Below, piece after piece: positions 28,187-40,285 of a stretch of DNA of 64,000 nt. The stretch comes from Fagopyrum homotropicum. Its lineage: Eukaryota; Streptophyta; Magnoliopsida; Caryophyllales; Polygonaceae. The notes under the pieces were generated by a model. The model was not told the DNA's origin. It was given only the letters and a program-made list of their open reading frames with translations, and made no database searches. Within the stretch, counting starts at the first letter, position 1, and each line of letters begins with the position of its first letter. Both the position numbers and the translations under genes were made by a program. The DNA is taken from NCBI GenBank assembly GCA_033239125.1, contig BSWB01000002.1, positions 157,714,409 to 157,778,408 of the forward strand, given 5' to 3'.

Positions 28187-31100
28187 ATGCGCAGGTCTAG
28201 GAACACCGAAGATCTCTTACCTCTTGATCAAGAGCTAGAGAAAACCTTGAGACAAAGACGCAAGGAAAAGAAGATGGCTGAAGAGAACGCACGCGATCTT
28301 CAAACGGAGTTGGCAGAGAAGGAAGCTCAACTCCGATGGAATGAGACTCTCCGCCAGGATGAGATGGATCGTCATCAATCTCAAGTTAACGGTCTACAAG
28401 ACATGCTCTTCCAAATGAGGATAAAGATGAGCGACCTTGAAGATAAGGTAGGCAAGAAGTCCTCGAGAAGGAGATCAAGGTCTAGAAGAAAAAGCCACTC
28501 ATCCGCTGATGATAGTGATTCTTCCATGCCACCGTTAGAAGAGATTGATCCCACGATCAATATAAATCCCTTCAATCCACAAGGAGCTGCTAATCGCCGC
28601 ATCCCACCAAGGAATGCGAGAGTCGAACGTGTGGATAATGAGCCAAGAACTCTTGGCCAACGGATGGATCCAACACAACAACCACGCCGCTTGGGTGTGA
28701 AATTTGATGCTGAAGATGTGCAAGGGTTCAGCTTTAACCCTCAAGTTATCACTCTTGTTCGCCAAAGCCAATTTGGCGGTACAAGTACCGAATCTCCACA
28801 CCAACACTTGCAAAACTTTGAGTGTATGATGGAGACAATGAGACCGAAGAACGCTACTACCAATAGCTATAAGCTCAAACCTTTCTTTTTCTCTTTGAAA
28901 GGGAAAGCGTTGTCATGGTATCAAGCTCTTCCCAATGGGAAACTAGACACGTGGGAAGATCTTTCCGCGGAGTTTCTCACCAAATTCTTTCCGCCATCCA
29001 AAACAGCGGAACTTAGAGGTAAGATTAATGCTTTTTCCATGAGACCTAACGAAAGTTTGTTTCAATCTTGGGAAAGGTTTCAGGATTTACTCTTGGATTG
29101 CCCTCATCATGGCATATCCAAGCTTGCCTTGCTGGAGATTTACTACAAAGGGCTGGATGCGGGAACGCAATTCAACCTCCAATCCCTCTCATGTGGAACA
29201 TTCATGGACATGAGAGAAGATGACGCTTGGGACTTCATTGAGAAGCAAGCAAGAGTCATAGAGAAGTATTCCCACCGGAAAGTGGAGGGAAATCGTGTGG
29301 AGCAAGGAGCGAAGCTCACACATGAAGCTCAAAATCAGATTTTCTCCCTCAACAATGAGATCAAAGAGTTGAAGGAGGCTATCAAGACCAACTTCCCAAA
29401 GCAACAAGAGAAGGATGTTGGCTATTTGGGCAACAACAACGGCGGTGATAACACCAACCGCAACAACAATAACCGGAACAATAACCGGAATAACAATTGG
29501 AATGGAAACAACAACAACCGGAACAACAACAATTGGAACAACAATCGGGGTTCAAACAACAACAATTGGCGCTCCAATCAACAAAATTCCGGTAACTCCT
29601 ATCCTTTCAATTCCAATTCACTAACTCCACCCTCCTCTTCCTCTACTCCTTTGAAAAGCCAGGGGCAATCATCAAATGGAGGAAACAATACGGGAAAAGA
29701 GAAGTCCGACCCCATGTTGGAGACAATCTTGGGAAAGCTTCAAGGGTTGGAGAACCGCCTCATCAAGGTTGATGATCAAGTCTCTAAGGTTGACAAAGCT
29801 CAAAAGGTTTTGGAAAACCAATTGTTCAACCACGCGGAGGAAGTCCCTAGAAATCAAGGGAAACTTCCAGGAAAGACGGAGGACAACCCTAAGGGAAGGG
29901 TAATGGCGATTACAACTAGGAGCGGAGTGACTACCACCGATCCGCAGCCTACGTTCGTTGAAGTCCCCGTAGAGAAGGACAAAGGAAAGGGGAAGGAGAA
30001 GGAAGACGTCTATGTTCCTCCTCCAGCTTACAAACCTCCCCTACCGTTCCCTCAATCTAGAGCGCGAGCACGCCTAGATAAACAATTCGGTAAGTTCATA
30101 GAACTCATGAGCAAGCTGCATATTAATATACCCTTCATTGATGCTATTGTAGATATGCCGGCTTATGGCAAGTTCTTGAAGGAGCTCCTCTCTAACAAGA
30201 GGAAGCTAGAAGATTTTGGAGAGGTCAAGATGAGTTCGGATTCTTCGGATCTCATCAAGACGATGAAGGAGAAAATGCCCCCAAAGCTGAAAGATCCGGG
30301 GTCATTTTGCATTCCTATTGGAGTGGGAGAAGTCACATATGACGCTTTATGTGACTTGGGAGCAAGTGTGAGCATCATACCGCTTGCATTGTGTAGGAAG
30401 ATCGGTTTAGGCGATCCTAAACCGGTCAAGATGACGTTATACATGGCGGATCGATCCATCACTCACCCCGTCGGTATTGTAGAAGACGTCCCGGTCAAGC
30501 TAGGTAAATTTTTTGTCCCTATTGATTTCGTCGTGCTTGACATTCCTGCAGATAGTCTGGTCCCGATCATACTCGGGAGACCGTTTCTTGCAACTTCCGG
30601 CTGCATGGTCGATTGCAAGAATGGAAGACTCGCTTTTGACATTGGAGAAGAGAAAGTAGAGTTCGTTCTTTCCACTCTAGTGAAGGAACCAATCTTTGAC
30701 GAGGATATCTACGATATCCAAGACGAAGAAGGTTTGTCTAGGGAGGAGGTAAGTGCAATTCTCTTTAACGATCCTTTACAAAAGGTTATCACTATGAGTC
30801 TAACCAATGTAGGAGAAGAAGAAGAGTGCAAAGAGGAAATTGAAGCCTTGGAAGCACAAGAAGAGATGCATGGAGTGGAGTTTGAAAAACTCCACGATGA
30901 GGCTGAGAATATTAGAATCCACGGTCATACCCTGTATTCCACGACCGTGGATTCCACGACCAAAATCGACTTCCATTCCAGAGGATATTACGGCCGTGGA
31001 ACACAAGAGGAGACCGTAATTTTGACCGTGGAAGAGGGTGATCGGCTTACATCTTCAACTTCTTCTGATTCTTCTCCAAACCACTCCACAACCTTAGAAA

Positions 31101-34060
31101 CTTCTAAGGAAACGTCGGATGCTCCTCAAGGACCATTGGAAGCTCCAAAAGCGATGGATCTCAAACCACTTCCTACTCATCTAAGGTACGCTTTTCTTGG
31201 ATCTAATTCTACCTTTCCGGTTATTGTTAGTTCCGAACTAAGCATAGATGAACATGAACAACTCATGACAGTCCTTAGGAAACATAGAAAAGCCATAGGT
31301 TACACTATCGAGGACTTAGTAGGAATTAAACCCTCCCTATGTATGCATAAGATACTAATGGAGGAGGACTTTAGAACTTCAAGACAACCTCAAAGGCGGT
31401 TGAATCCGACCATGAAGGAGGTTGTCAAGAAGGAAATTCTTAAACTTCTTGATGCAGGTATCATCTATCCTATCTCCGATAGCAAATGGGTGAGTCCAGT
31501 TCAAGTAGTTCCGAAGAAGGGAGGAATGACGGTCATCACCAACAAGAACAACGAACTCATTCCTACCCGAACCGTGACTGGATGGCGAATGTGTATAGAC
31601 TACCGCAAGCTCAACAACGCGACGCGGAAGGATCACTTTCCATTGCCATTCATCGATCAAATGCTTGAAAGGTTAGCACAACATTCACATTTTTGCTACC
31701 TTGACGGTTATAGTGGTTTCTTTCAGATTCCGATACATCCGGATGATCTAGAGAAGACCACATTCACGTGCCCTTGGGGTACGTTCGCCTATAGGAGAAT
31801 GCCGTTCGGGCTTTGCAAAGCCCCAGCCACCTTTCAACGGTGCATGATGGCCATATTCTCCGAGTACGTAGAGGAAATTATGGAAGTCTTCATGGACGAC
31901 TTCTCCGTATACGGTTCCTCTTTTAACGATTGTCTTTCTAACCTTTCTCTTGTTTTACAACGTTGTGAAGACACTAACCTAGTTCTTAATTGGGAAAAGT
32001 GTCAATTCATGGTTAAGGAAGGAATCGTATTAGGTCACTTAGTCTCTAGTAGAGGGATAGAGGTAGACAAAGCTAAGATAGAGACCATAGAGAAACTTCC
32101 TCCCCTAATTTCGGTGAAAGGGATAAGAAGTTTCCTAGGACATGCTGGATTCTATAGACGTTTCATTAAGGACTTTTCTAAGATATCAAAACCTCTCACT
32201 AATCTATTGATGAAGGATGCGGTTTTTGAGTTTTCGCAGGAATGTTTAGATGCGTTTAACACCATTCGGCAAGCTCTAATTTCAGCACCTATTATCCAAC
32301 CTCCGGATTGGACTCTCCCCTTCGAGATTATGTGCGATGCTAGTGACGTAGCCATTGGAGCTGTTCTTGGGCAACGAAAGGAAGGACGAACCCACGCCAT
32401 ATACTACGCTAGCAAGACGCTAGACGAAGCTCAGCTCAACTACGCCACTACGGAAAAAGAGTTTCTAGCCATTGTCTACGCTATTGACAAGTTTCGCTCT
32501 TATCTTGTAGGTGCAAAGGTGATTGTCTACACGGATCATGCTGCGATCCGGTACCTCCTTGCGAAGAAAGATGCGAAGCCAAGGCTGATTAGATGGATTC
32601 TTCTCCTACAAGAATTCGATCTTGAGATCCGCGACAAGAAAGGCTCGGAAAATTCTGTTGCGGATCATTTGAGTCGTCTAACACATCTAGAGGACGACCA
32701 TTTGCCCATTGATGACTCCTTTCCGGACGAACACCTACATATCATAGAGGAGTGCATCAAGGTAGTCTCCAAAGGTAATGAACCATGGTTTGCTGATTTC
32801 GTTAACTATTTGGTTTGCCAGGAGATACCACCCGGACTGTCATACGCACAAAGGAAGAAGTTCTTCAAGGACGTCCGGGAATACTATTGAAACGAGCCTC
32901 TCCTCTTCAAGAGAGGTCCGGATGGCATCATTCGGCGATGTGTACCGGAAGATGAGATGCAAAGTGTCATCCGCCATTGTCATTCACTACCTTGTGGAGG
33001 ACACGCTAGTTCGAACAAGACTAGCGCAAAGGTATTGCAATCTGGATTCTATTGGCCTACTTTATTTAGAGATGTGCAATCCTTTGTTTCTTGTTGCGAT
33101 GCTTGTCAAAGAACAGGCAATATTTCTAGAAGGAACGAGATGCCCCTCAACAACATCCAAGAGGTGGAGATTTTCGACGTTTGGGGAGTCGATTTCATGG
33201 GACCATTCCCATCTTCTTGTGGAAACCAATACATACTATTGGCGGTGGACTCCGTTTCTAGATGGGTGGAAGCAATTGCCTCTCCCACGAATGATGCCAT
33301 GGTGGTGGTTAAGTTCTTCAACAAGACCATCTTTCCGCGATTTGGAACGCCAAGGACAATCATTAGTGATGGAGGTTCTCACTTCATAGCCCGTCGCTTT
33401 GAAGCTCTTCTAGCTAAGTATGGGGTTACTCACAAGATCGCCACCCCTTACCATCCACAAACGAGTGGACAAGTTGAGATCTCAAATAGGGAGATCAAGG
33501 GAATTCTAGAGAAGACGGTTTCAAAGACTAGGAAGGATTGGTCCTTGAAGCTAGATGATGCATTATGGGCGTACCGGACAGCATACAAGACTCCCATAGG
33601 AACCACACCATACAATCTTGTGTATGGGAAGTCTTGTCATTTGCCGGTAGAGCTGGAGCACAAAGCGTTTTGGGCTATCAAGTGGCTGAATTTCGGCATG
33701 AAAGAAGCGGGAGAGAAGCGTCTCCTAGACATCAACAAGCTGGATGAACTTCGCTTGAACGCCTATGAGAACGCTAAGATTTACAAGGAAAGGGCAAAGC
33801 GTTGGCATGATAAGCATATCATTCCAAAGGACTTCAAAGAAGGAGATCAAGTTCTCCTCTTCAATTCAAGGCTTCGCCTCTTTCCAGGTAAGCTTAAATC
33901 CCGTTGGACCGGACCTTTTCTAATTAAACGTATTTTCCCCCATGGTGCAGTTGAAGTATGGGGTGAAGCTAGCGGAAGTTTTAAGGTGAACGGCCAACGA
34001 CTCAAGAAGTACTCGCCGGAGCTCCAAGCTGAGGAGTTTGCACCTACCGCACTCGAATAG
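28187..34060 (+). CDS. Gag-pol polyprotein of element C, one premature stop
   Basis: A single frame of 1957 residues is interrupted only by TGA at 32888-32890, at a position that is Trp in B and A. Order: charged coiled-coil-like N-terminus (1-95); gag core (about 180-370) with FFFSLKGKALSWYQ and SWERFQDLLLDCPHHG; an Asn-rich stretch (about 415-470) in place of a zinc knuckle; MAITTRSG at residue 573; protease CDLGAS with Asp723; linker with TTCCACG-AC-CGTGGAT DNA motifs; RT with FMDDFSVYG at 1235; RNase H with MCDASDVAIG; and integrase with the HHCC zinc region, the conserved aspartates (GVDFMGPF, ISDGGSH) and Glu in QVEISNRE. The stop falls just before the zinc region and removes integrase unless it is read through. 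No other lesion is seen. Confidence 0.93.
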
Positions 34061-34888
34061 GTACGACAATGGTCTAGCTACGGACCTTAAACAAAGCGCT
34101 TCTTGGGAGGCAACCCAAGGTATTTCATCTTCGTTTTTGTTTTCAATTCATAGATTAGTTTAGAATAGACGTTTTCACTTTATTTTGCCTCGATTTCTTC
34201 CGGTATGTTCGTGTTTTTGGATGTAGGATCGATGGAAAAGGAGAAAGGGAGGATAATGTCGAAGAAAAGTGACGAAATTTGGACTTTGAAGCTTTACAGA
34301 AGGTTCCACGGTCTAAATTACGGTCGTCATAGCTACAGTGGCCGTAATTTTCAAAAGCCTTTGAAAAATCACCAAAACCACGGGTCCGTACACTTCCACG
34401 GCCGTGGAATGCCCCGACAGACCGTAATTTTTGGAAATTTTGCCGGCCACTATAAAACCCATATTCTTCACACACTTAACCAAAATTTCCCCAATTCCAC
34501 GACCTAGAAACCGAAAACCCTCCACCTCTCTGAATTCCTCGTTTTCTAATCGTTTTCAACGATTCTTCATCCTAAACTGCAGCAAATCCAACCACGAACA
34601 GAATCCAAGCAACAAATCGAATGGAAATCGATCAACAAACACGCATTTTGGATTTTTCAATCCGAAAAAGAGGTTACTTCTTTCTTCTTGATTTTCACGG
34701 ATTTAGTTCGTTTTTGCTATAGTTTTTTAGGAAGAACTGATAAAGACCGGAATGAATTAGATTAGGGCTGCTTGTTGTGGTGATTGTTGGTGAATTTGCT
34801 GAGATTCACGAATTTCTAAGACGAATCACGGTCGCTGGGTAAACCACGGCCGTAATTCCCCAAGAACAGACCGTGATTTTTGCTGAAA
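34061..34888 (+). other. Element C pol-env spacer with hairpin
   Basis: The hairpin CTTGGG-AGGCAA-CCCAAG is at 34102-34119. Perfect palindrome TTCCACGGCCGTGGAA is at 34394-34409, with partial copies near 34305, 34330, 34845 and 34865. No convincing gene; the short ORFs on both strands do not recur in A, B or D. Confidence 0.7.
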
Positions 34889-36457
34889 ATGGATTTCGTG
34901 AGGAGAATGTCGGGAAGGATAAAGGAGAAGAAAGGGGAGCAAAGTAAGAAAAGGAAAGGAAATCCCTCAACCTCTAGGGCACCACCACCCTCATCTCCCT
35001 CATTACCATCCTCACCCTCACCTCCATCCTCACCTCCTCACCCTAGCATCCCAACCATACACGAAAACTACCTAGCTGCATTTGAGAAGATAGAGAAGAG
35101 GGCAGTGATTGGCCCTAGGTATTTGTTGTTGGAGGATCTACATCCTCTCAACATAGTTGATGACCTTACATGGCTCTTGGATAGAGCCGGATTGCTAGTC
35201 TTCACGAACATTCGTGAAGATGCCTATGAGGAGATCACCAGAGAGGTTGTGACGTCTTTCGAGCACAGCCATGTTGATAGGACCGTCTCCTTCCGTCTCA
35301 TGAATCGAGACTATCAGTTGAGTATAGTTGAGTTTGGGACCATTTTCGGGTTCCATGAGACCTACAATGGTCGACTTCCTAGAGGCGTTTCCGCCAAGGA
35401 TTTTTGGGAGGAAGTAGCAATGATTTACGCCGACGAAGACCGTTGGCAACCCGCCGATACCAAGGCTAGATTGATGTACCATCTAGCCTTGAAGATAGCT
35501 CACCGTGTTCTTTCGGAGTGTCTCTTTCCTAGGACGGAGACGCCCCAAAAGATCAAGACGGATGAGCTATTCCTTCTTTACAGTATGCTTTATGGATGCC
35601 GCGCAGATTGTGCTACTCTTTTGGCGGCTACGATGAGTAAACTCAAGAACAAATCGAAGGGGAACATTGGATATGGTGGGATAGTGACCCACATAGCTAG
35701 GAGCTTTGGTGTGGATTTTTCAGCTTGCACCCGCATACCCGCCGTACCTCTAGGATTACATGCATTCATGGTTAGGGGACTCATCTTCCCCACACATAGA
35801 GGTCCGCCTTATGCGGGCATACCTTGGGAGAGCAGGACGGGTAGGGGTATTGAGTGGCTGCCAGAGTATTCCATTGTGGCGGGATGCCACAATTGGAAGG
35901 AGACGTTCGTTGCGATGCATGCGAACAGGCTTGTAGCTCCCCCTTACGTTCCACCACCGGTTGTGGATGAAGAGGAGATGGGAGAGCAGTACGAGAGTGG
36001 TGGAGGAGCGGAGCAGGAGTTCGGCACGTTTCCGGATCAGCCGGAGGCGGCCTCGGATGTACCTAGGCGCTCTCCACGCCCAGCTAGAGCTTCAGGCTCG
36101 TCATCTCGCCGCGCCAGCGTGAGTGAGAGGCCCACGTGGATGACTACACCTCCCACTTGGTACGACACACCCCCTCCTTGGTCCACGACGCAGCCAGCAG
36201 CACCACCGCCACCACCAGCACCAGCACCAGCCGATGCCCCCGCATGGTATGATCACGCCCCGGGATGGTATGAGAGGATGCCGGATTGGGCTACCAGACT
36301 TTCGGAGAGAGTTGGAGCACTAGAGATCCGAGCGGATGCTAGAGACGGACGCCTAGACGACCTTGACCACATGATGAGGGACGTCTACCGCCAGCAGTTT
36401 GGGCGGTTCTATGATCCGAGTTTCTCTCCATTTCCACCTCCACCGGCACCGCAGTGA
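34889..36457 (+). CDS. Envelope-position ORF of element C
   Basis: It is an intact 522-residue ORF. The ATG at 34889 is chosen because A and D start at the matching MDF/MDL-V/I-R-R; the in-frame extension upstream begins with TTG. It has a basic N-terminus, then a Ser/Pro run (about 32-58), then a conserved core with LLDRAGLLVFTNIREDAYEEI and later TRTETPQKIKTDELFLLY-like sequence. An acidic patch follows. The C-terminal third is rich in Pro and Trp with repeated W-Y/W-x-P units (TWYDTPPPW, PAWYDHAPGWYE). The end is QQFGRFYDPS plus prolines, shared with A and D. No signal peptide or transmembrane helix is evident. It is open like the A copy but much diverged from it, which suggests it was maintained by selection. 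Confidence 0.8.
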   Translation: MDFVRRMSGRIKEKKGEQSKKRKGNPSTSRAPPPSSPSLPSSPSPPSSPPHPSIPTIHENYLAAFEKIEKRAVIGPRYLLLEDLHPLNIVDDLTWLLDRAGLLVFTNIREDAYEEITREVVTSFEHSHVDRTVSFRLMNRDYQLSIVEFGTIFGFHETYNGRLPRGVSAKDFWEEVAMIYADEDRWQPADTKARLMYHLALKIAHRVLSECLFPRTETPQKIKTDELFLLYSMLYGCRADCATLLAATMSKLKNKSKGNIGYGGIVTHIARSFGVDFSACTRIPAVPLGLHAFMVRGLIFPTHRGPPYAGIPWESRTGRGIEWLPEYSIVAGCHNWKETFVAMHANRLVAPPYVPPPVVDEEEMGEQYESGGGAEQEFGTFPDQPEAASDVPRRSPRPARASGSSSRRASVSERPTWMTTPPTWYDTPPPWSTTQPAAPPPPPAPAPADAPAWYDHAPGWYERMPDWATRLSERVGALEIRADARDGRLDDLDHMMRDVYRQQFGRFYDPSFSPFPPPPAPQ

Positions 36458-37783
36458 TCGATGCATGACCGTTCGTTTTAGACATTCCCGCCACCACTAG
36501 TGAGTTTCTTTTCTTTCTTTTGTTCTTTCTTTTGAACATTAGGGACAATGTTCGTCCTAAGTATGGGGTGGGATGTACTAAAAATTTGTAATAACTCTAC
36601 TCTCTATGTTTGCTTTCATTCGAGACTATCGTTGCATCTTCATTGTGTGTTACACGTTTCATTCTTGCATTGCATGAAAAAGAACTTTAAAAAAAAAAAC
36701 CCATAAAAATTGAAAAATTTTGAAAATTTTGTGCTTCTAATGAATTGAGATGATTTCCATGATAATCACTACTTGTGAATTGAGTTTGATGACAATTGCA
36801 TGCTTAAAAGGATTGTGAATTGAAAAGAACTTGAATGAATGAATTTTACCTCTTTTGCAAGTTTTATAATGTGAAGATGTTACCTAAATCATGCTAGAAA
36901 ATTGAAGTTGAAATCACATCATAAGTTCCTATACTTCTTGTTGAAATGATTAAGGCAATTCGATACTTTCTTTCTTCTTTCTTTGATCATCTAGCTCCTC
37001 ATTGAAATATTAGCCTCCCTTACCTATCCGGGAATTTGGAGAAGTGAATGAGAAAAAGGCATGTTTGATGTGGGAGGGCCATGAGTGCAATTATTTGCAA
37101 TCAATTGAATAGAAAGAAATTGTAGGTTTGGGGAAGTCAATCATGACGATGAGTAACTCGGCACCATTCACATAGCCGGGTGTTTGTGTCTTGCCAAAGT
37201 CGGATTGAGCGATATTCCTAGCGGATTATGGTATGTGCGCTAAGGGTTTGAGGCATCTCTTGCAATTTTGAGAAACGCCAATCTCCTAGGCTTCGGTTTT
37301 TGTGCACCTCTATCCATAACTCCAAAAGTAAAGTCGAAAAATGAAATGCAAGAGCGAAGCTCTAAGTTGAAGTGTTGCGGGAACCGCATAAGAAGAAGAA
37401 GGTAGTTGTCCACTTTCCCGGATTTATGCACCACTTTCCCTTAAAGTTTTCCCTTCCCTTTCATACTCTAGACCTTTTCTTTGAAAGTCCTTAAGATCAA
37501 AAGAATGTTATATGACTTGGTGATCTAAATTGAAGCTTCTTATGATTGATTTTGATAATGTTTGAAGGTTATAATGCTTGTTTTGAGGTTAAATTGATTC
37601 ATGAACTCTCTTTGCTTTTTACTCTTTAATTGAGTGTGTGAAAGTTTGATGAACGATTGAAGCAAGGTTTGAGAATGATCTATTCTTTAGAAGTCACATT
37701 CATCCAAAAGAAGGTACACATATTTCATACTAACTCTTGTTTAAAGCTTTTTGAAAGACCTTGCTTAGGGACAAGCAAGTGTT
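36458..37783 (+). other. Element C 3' noncoding region
   Basis: The second polypurine-like tract AGGGACAATG...AAGTATGGGGTGGG is at 36541-36573. The conserved noncoding block is at 37125-37320. No gene seen. Confidence 0.75.
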
Positions 37784-37798
37784 AAGTATGGGGTTATT
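37784..37798 (+). other. Element C polypurine tract
   Basis: AAGTATGGGGTTATT lies directly before the 3' LTR, preceded by a GGGACAAGCAAG motif as in B. Confidence 0.85.
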
Positions 37799-39557
37799 TG
37801 TTAGCATGAAATATTGTGATATTTTAGGCACGTTTTCTAATCGTAATTGATTCATATTGATAGTCTTTGATTGATCTTTATGCATATGTGAGCTAGTATT
37901 GCCTATATTGTCGATATGGATGTCTACACTAGTTCTATGTTGATTATAGGTGATTTGGAGCTATTTCCGAACGGAATCGAGCAAAGGAGAGTTGAGTTGA
38001 TATGTCCATAGATCGAGGACACTTTTTGGAAGCAATTTGGAGTCTTAGATTGAGGAATGCACGAGTTTAGGGAAGAATCACGTTCTTGCCCTAAATTACG
38101 CCCTAAAATACGGCCGTATCACAAACCACGTTCAGAATTACGGCCGTGGATTCAGGGTCAGAATTTGATGTTCATTCCAGGGGATTCTACGGCCGTGGAA
38201 CTAACCGTAATTGTTTCCATGCCCTAGAATTACGGTCGTGGAATCTTCCACGACCGTGATCTTGGCGAATCTTTTCGCCACACTTCGAAGCCATGATCTT
38301 TTGAAGATTGGGCCGGGCCGACACTTTGCCCTGCATTATAAAAAGACGGAAGAAAGGAGATTCCGTCATGCTCGCTTACAATCATCGCTTACACATACCC
38401 GCTTAGGATCAACGCTTAGCAACACACAAACCCTCGATTTAGAGGTATTTGGGAGATCTCATTGGAGATCAAAGTTGGGATTAGAGAGTTGCTCAAAACT
38501 CGCACTTTTAGTGGAGAGTTGCTGTTGTGATCTTCAGATTGGTGGAAGATCGAAGTTCTTGGAAGATTTTGCAAGAAGATCTCTCTTCTTGTTTAGGTTC
38601 GATTTGGAAACGGATTGACATCCCGTTTCTCTTCTTTCCTAAGGTTGTGATTGTTTACTTTGTTTTGAATCTTTTGATAAACACTTGTTCTTGATTGTGA
38701 TCTTGAGATTCATTTGAAGATTATTGATAGTTCTTGAAAGTTTACATCTTTTATCCTTTAATTCTTGAATTGATATCAATGTGACTGTTATTGGCTAAAA
38801 ACCCTTAACAATTCTAAGGTGAAGGGTTGATAGTTGTGGCATAGGTGATGATAGATCGATCGCAAACAGATTAGACCCTGAGAGTTAGAGAGAATCGTCG
38901 ACAACCCTAAATTACGGGCTGTTCTTGAGTTCCACGACCGTGGAATCTCAAGATCCAACCGTAATTTCCCTCTAGTTTACGAGCCGGCTTTTACTTTAAT
39001 CCAAAGTTAAAGATTTGCTTTAGCTTAGTTTAGACTTGTCTTTTCTAGGTGGTAGTGAAGCCTCAACAACCTCTACCTCGATTGTGAGCCTCAACAACCT
39101 CAATCGGTTAAGTTAGTCTTGATCTTTAGATTATAAGTTTGGGTATTTGATACTAATCCTCGTCTTTAGAATCTTTCTATATTGAGCCTCAACAACCTGT
39201 ATAGGGAGTGTCTTTTAAGTGAAGTTACATAAGGTTTTTGGAACCTCAACCATACGATTACCTTACATTAGTATACCTTTGCATATCTCTACTCTGTCTT
39301 TACATCATTAGTATATCTTGAATCTATTGCCGCAACTGGATACCCGGAACTTTAGGATTGTTGTTTTCCCAATATCTGCAAAACTCCCATATTTACTTGC
39401 TTGATAACCTGCAATCGAGTTCGTTCCACCCAAATCCCTGTGTTCGATACTTTGGAATTCTTGCTTAACTACGTCGATCCGTACACTGCGGGTTCGCTTG
39501 CTTGATTCTAGTTTTATAAATTTAAAACTTATTTGCACACACCTCTAGGGGCGAACA
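37799..39557 (+). repeat. Element C 3' LTR
   Basis: It is 1759 bp, collinear with 26329-28085, with TATA at 38337-38344. It is followed by the target duplication GGTGC. Confidence 0.95.
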
Positions 39558-40285
39558 GGTGCACAAAAACCGAAGCCTAGGAGATTGGCGTTTCTCAAAT
39601 TTCGAGATGCCTCAAACCCTTGATGCACATACCATAATCCGTTAGGAATATCACTCAATCCGACTTTGGCAAGACACAAACACCCGGCTATGTGAATGGT
39701 GCCGAGTTACTCATCATCATGATTGACTTCCCCAAACCTATTATTTCTATTCTTTGAATGCAAACAATTGCTTTCATGGCCCTCCCACATCAAACATGCC
39801 AAAACATAACTCCTCCAAATTCCTGGATAGGTAAGGGAGGCAATTATTTCGTTGAGGGGATAAATGAACAAAGAAAGGAGAAAGAAAGGTCGAATTGCCT
39901 TAATCATTTAATAAAGAAGTATAAGAACCTATCATGTGATTTCAACCTCGATTCACAAGTAGTAATTATCATAGAAATCATCTCAATTCTTAGAAGCACA
40001 AAACCTTTTAGAATTTTCAAAATTTTTCAATTTTTATGGGTTTTTCATAAGCTTTTTCATGCAATGCAATAATGAAACGTGTGACAATGAAATGAAACAT
40101 GCAAAGTGTTCTCGAATCAAGGCAAGCAAAGTGAGTAGAGTTATTACAAACGATAGTCACACCCCACCCCATACTTGAGACAAACATTGTCCCTAATGTT
40201 CGAAAAGAAATAAAGAAAAGAAAGAAAGAAAATGAACTCACAAGACGGCGGTGGAGCGGCTAATGCTGTCAATCATGCATGGTCA
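39558..40285 (-). other. Element D 3' noncoding region, right part
   Basis: The conserved noncoding block continues to 39740. The second polypurine-like tract is at 40161-40196 (minus, AAGTATGGGGTGGGG), just after the envelope-position gene. No gene is seen. Confidence 0.75.

Larger units (their letters stand above)
26329..39557 (+). mobile_element. Element C: nearly intact Athila-type retrotransposon
   Basis: LTRs at 26329-28085 (1757 bp) and 37799-39557 (1759 bp) differ by about eight substitutions and two small indels (about 0.5%). The target duplication GGTGC is at 26324-26328 and 39558-39562. The primer site, gag-pol, hairpin, envelope-position ORF, both polypurine-like tracts and the conserved noncoding block are all present. 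The only coding lesion found is one stop codon in pol. C sits in the conserved noncoding block of its relative D. Confidence 0.96.

Noticed and set aside
34155..34691. Several ORFs of about 70-106 residues in the C pol-env spacer
   Set aside because: They occur on both strands, overlap the palindromes and have no counterparts in A or B.
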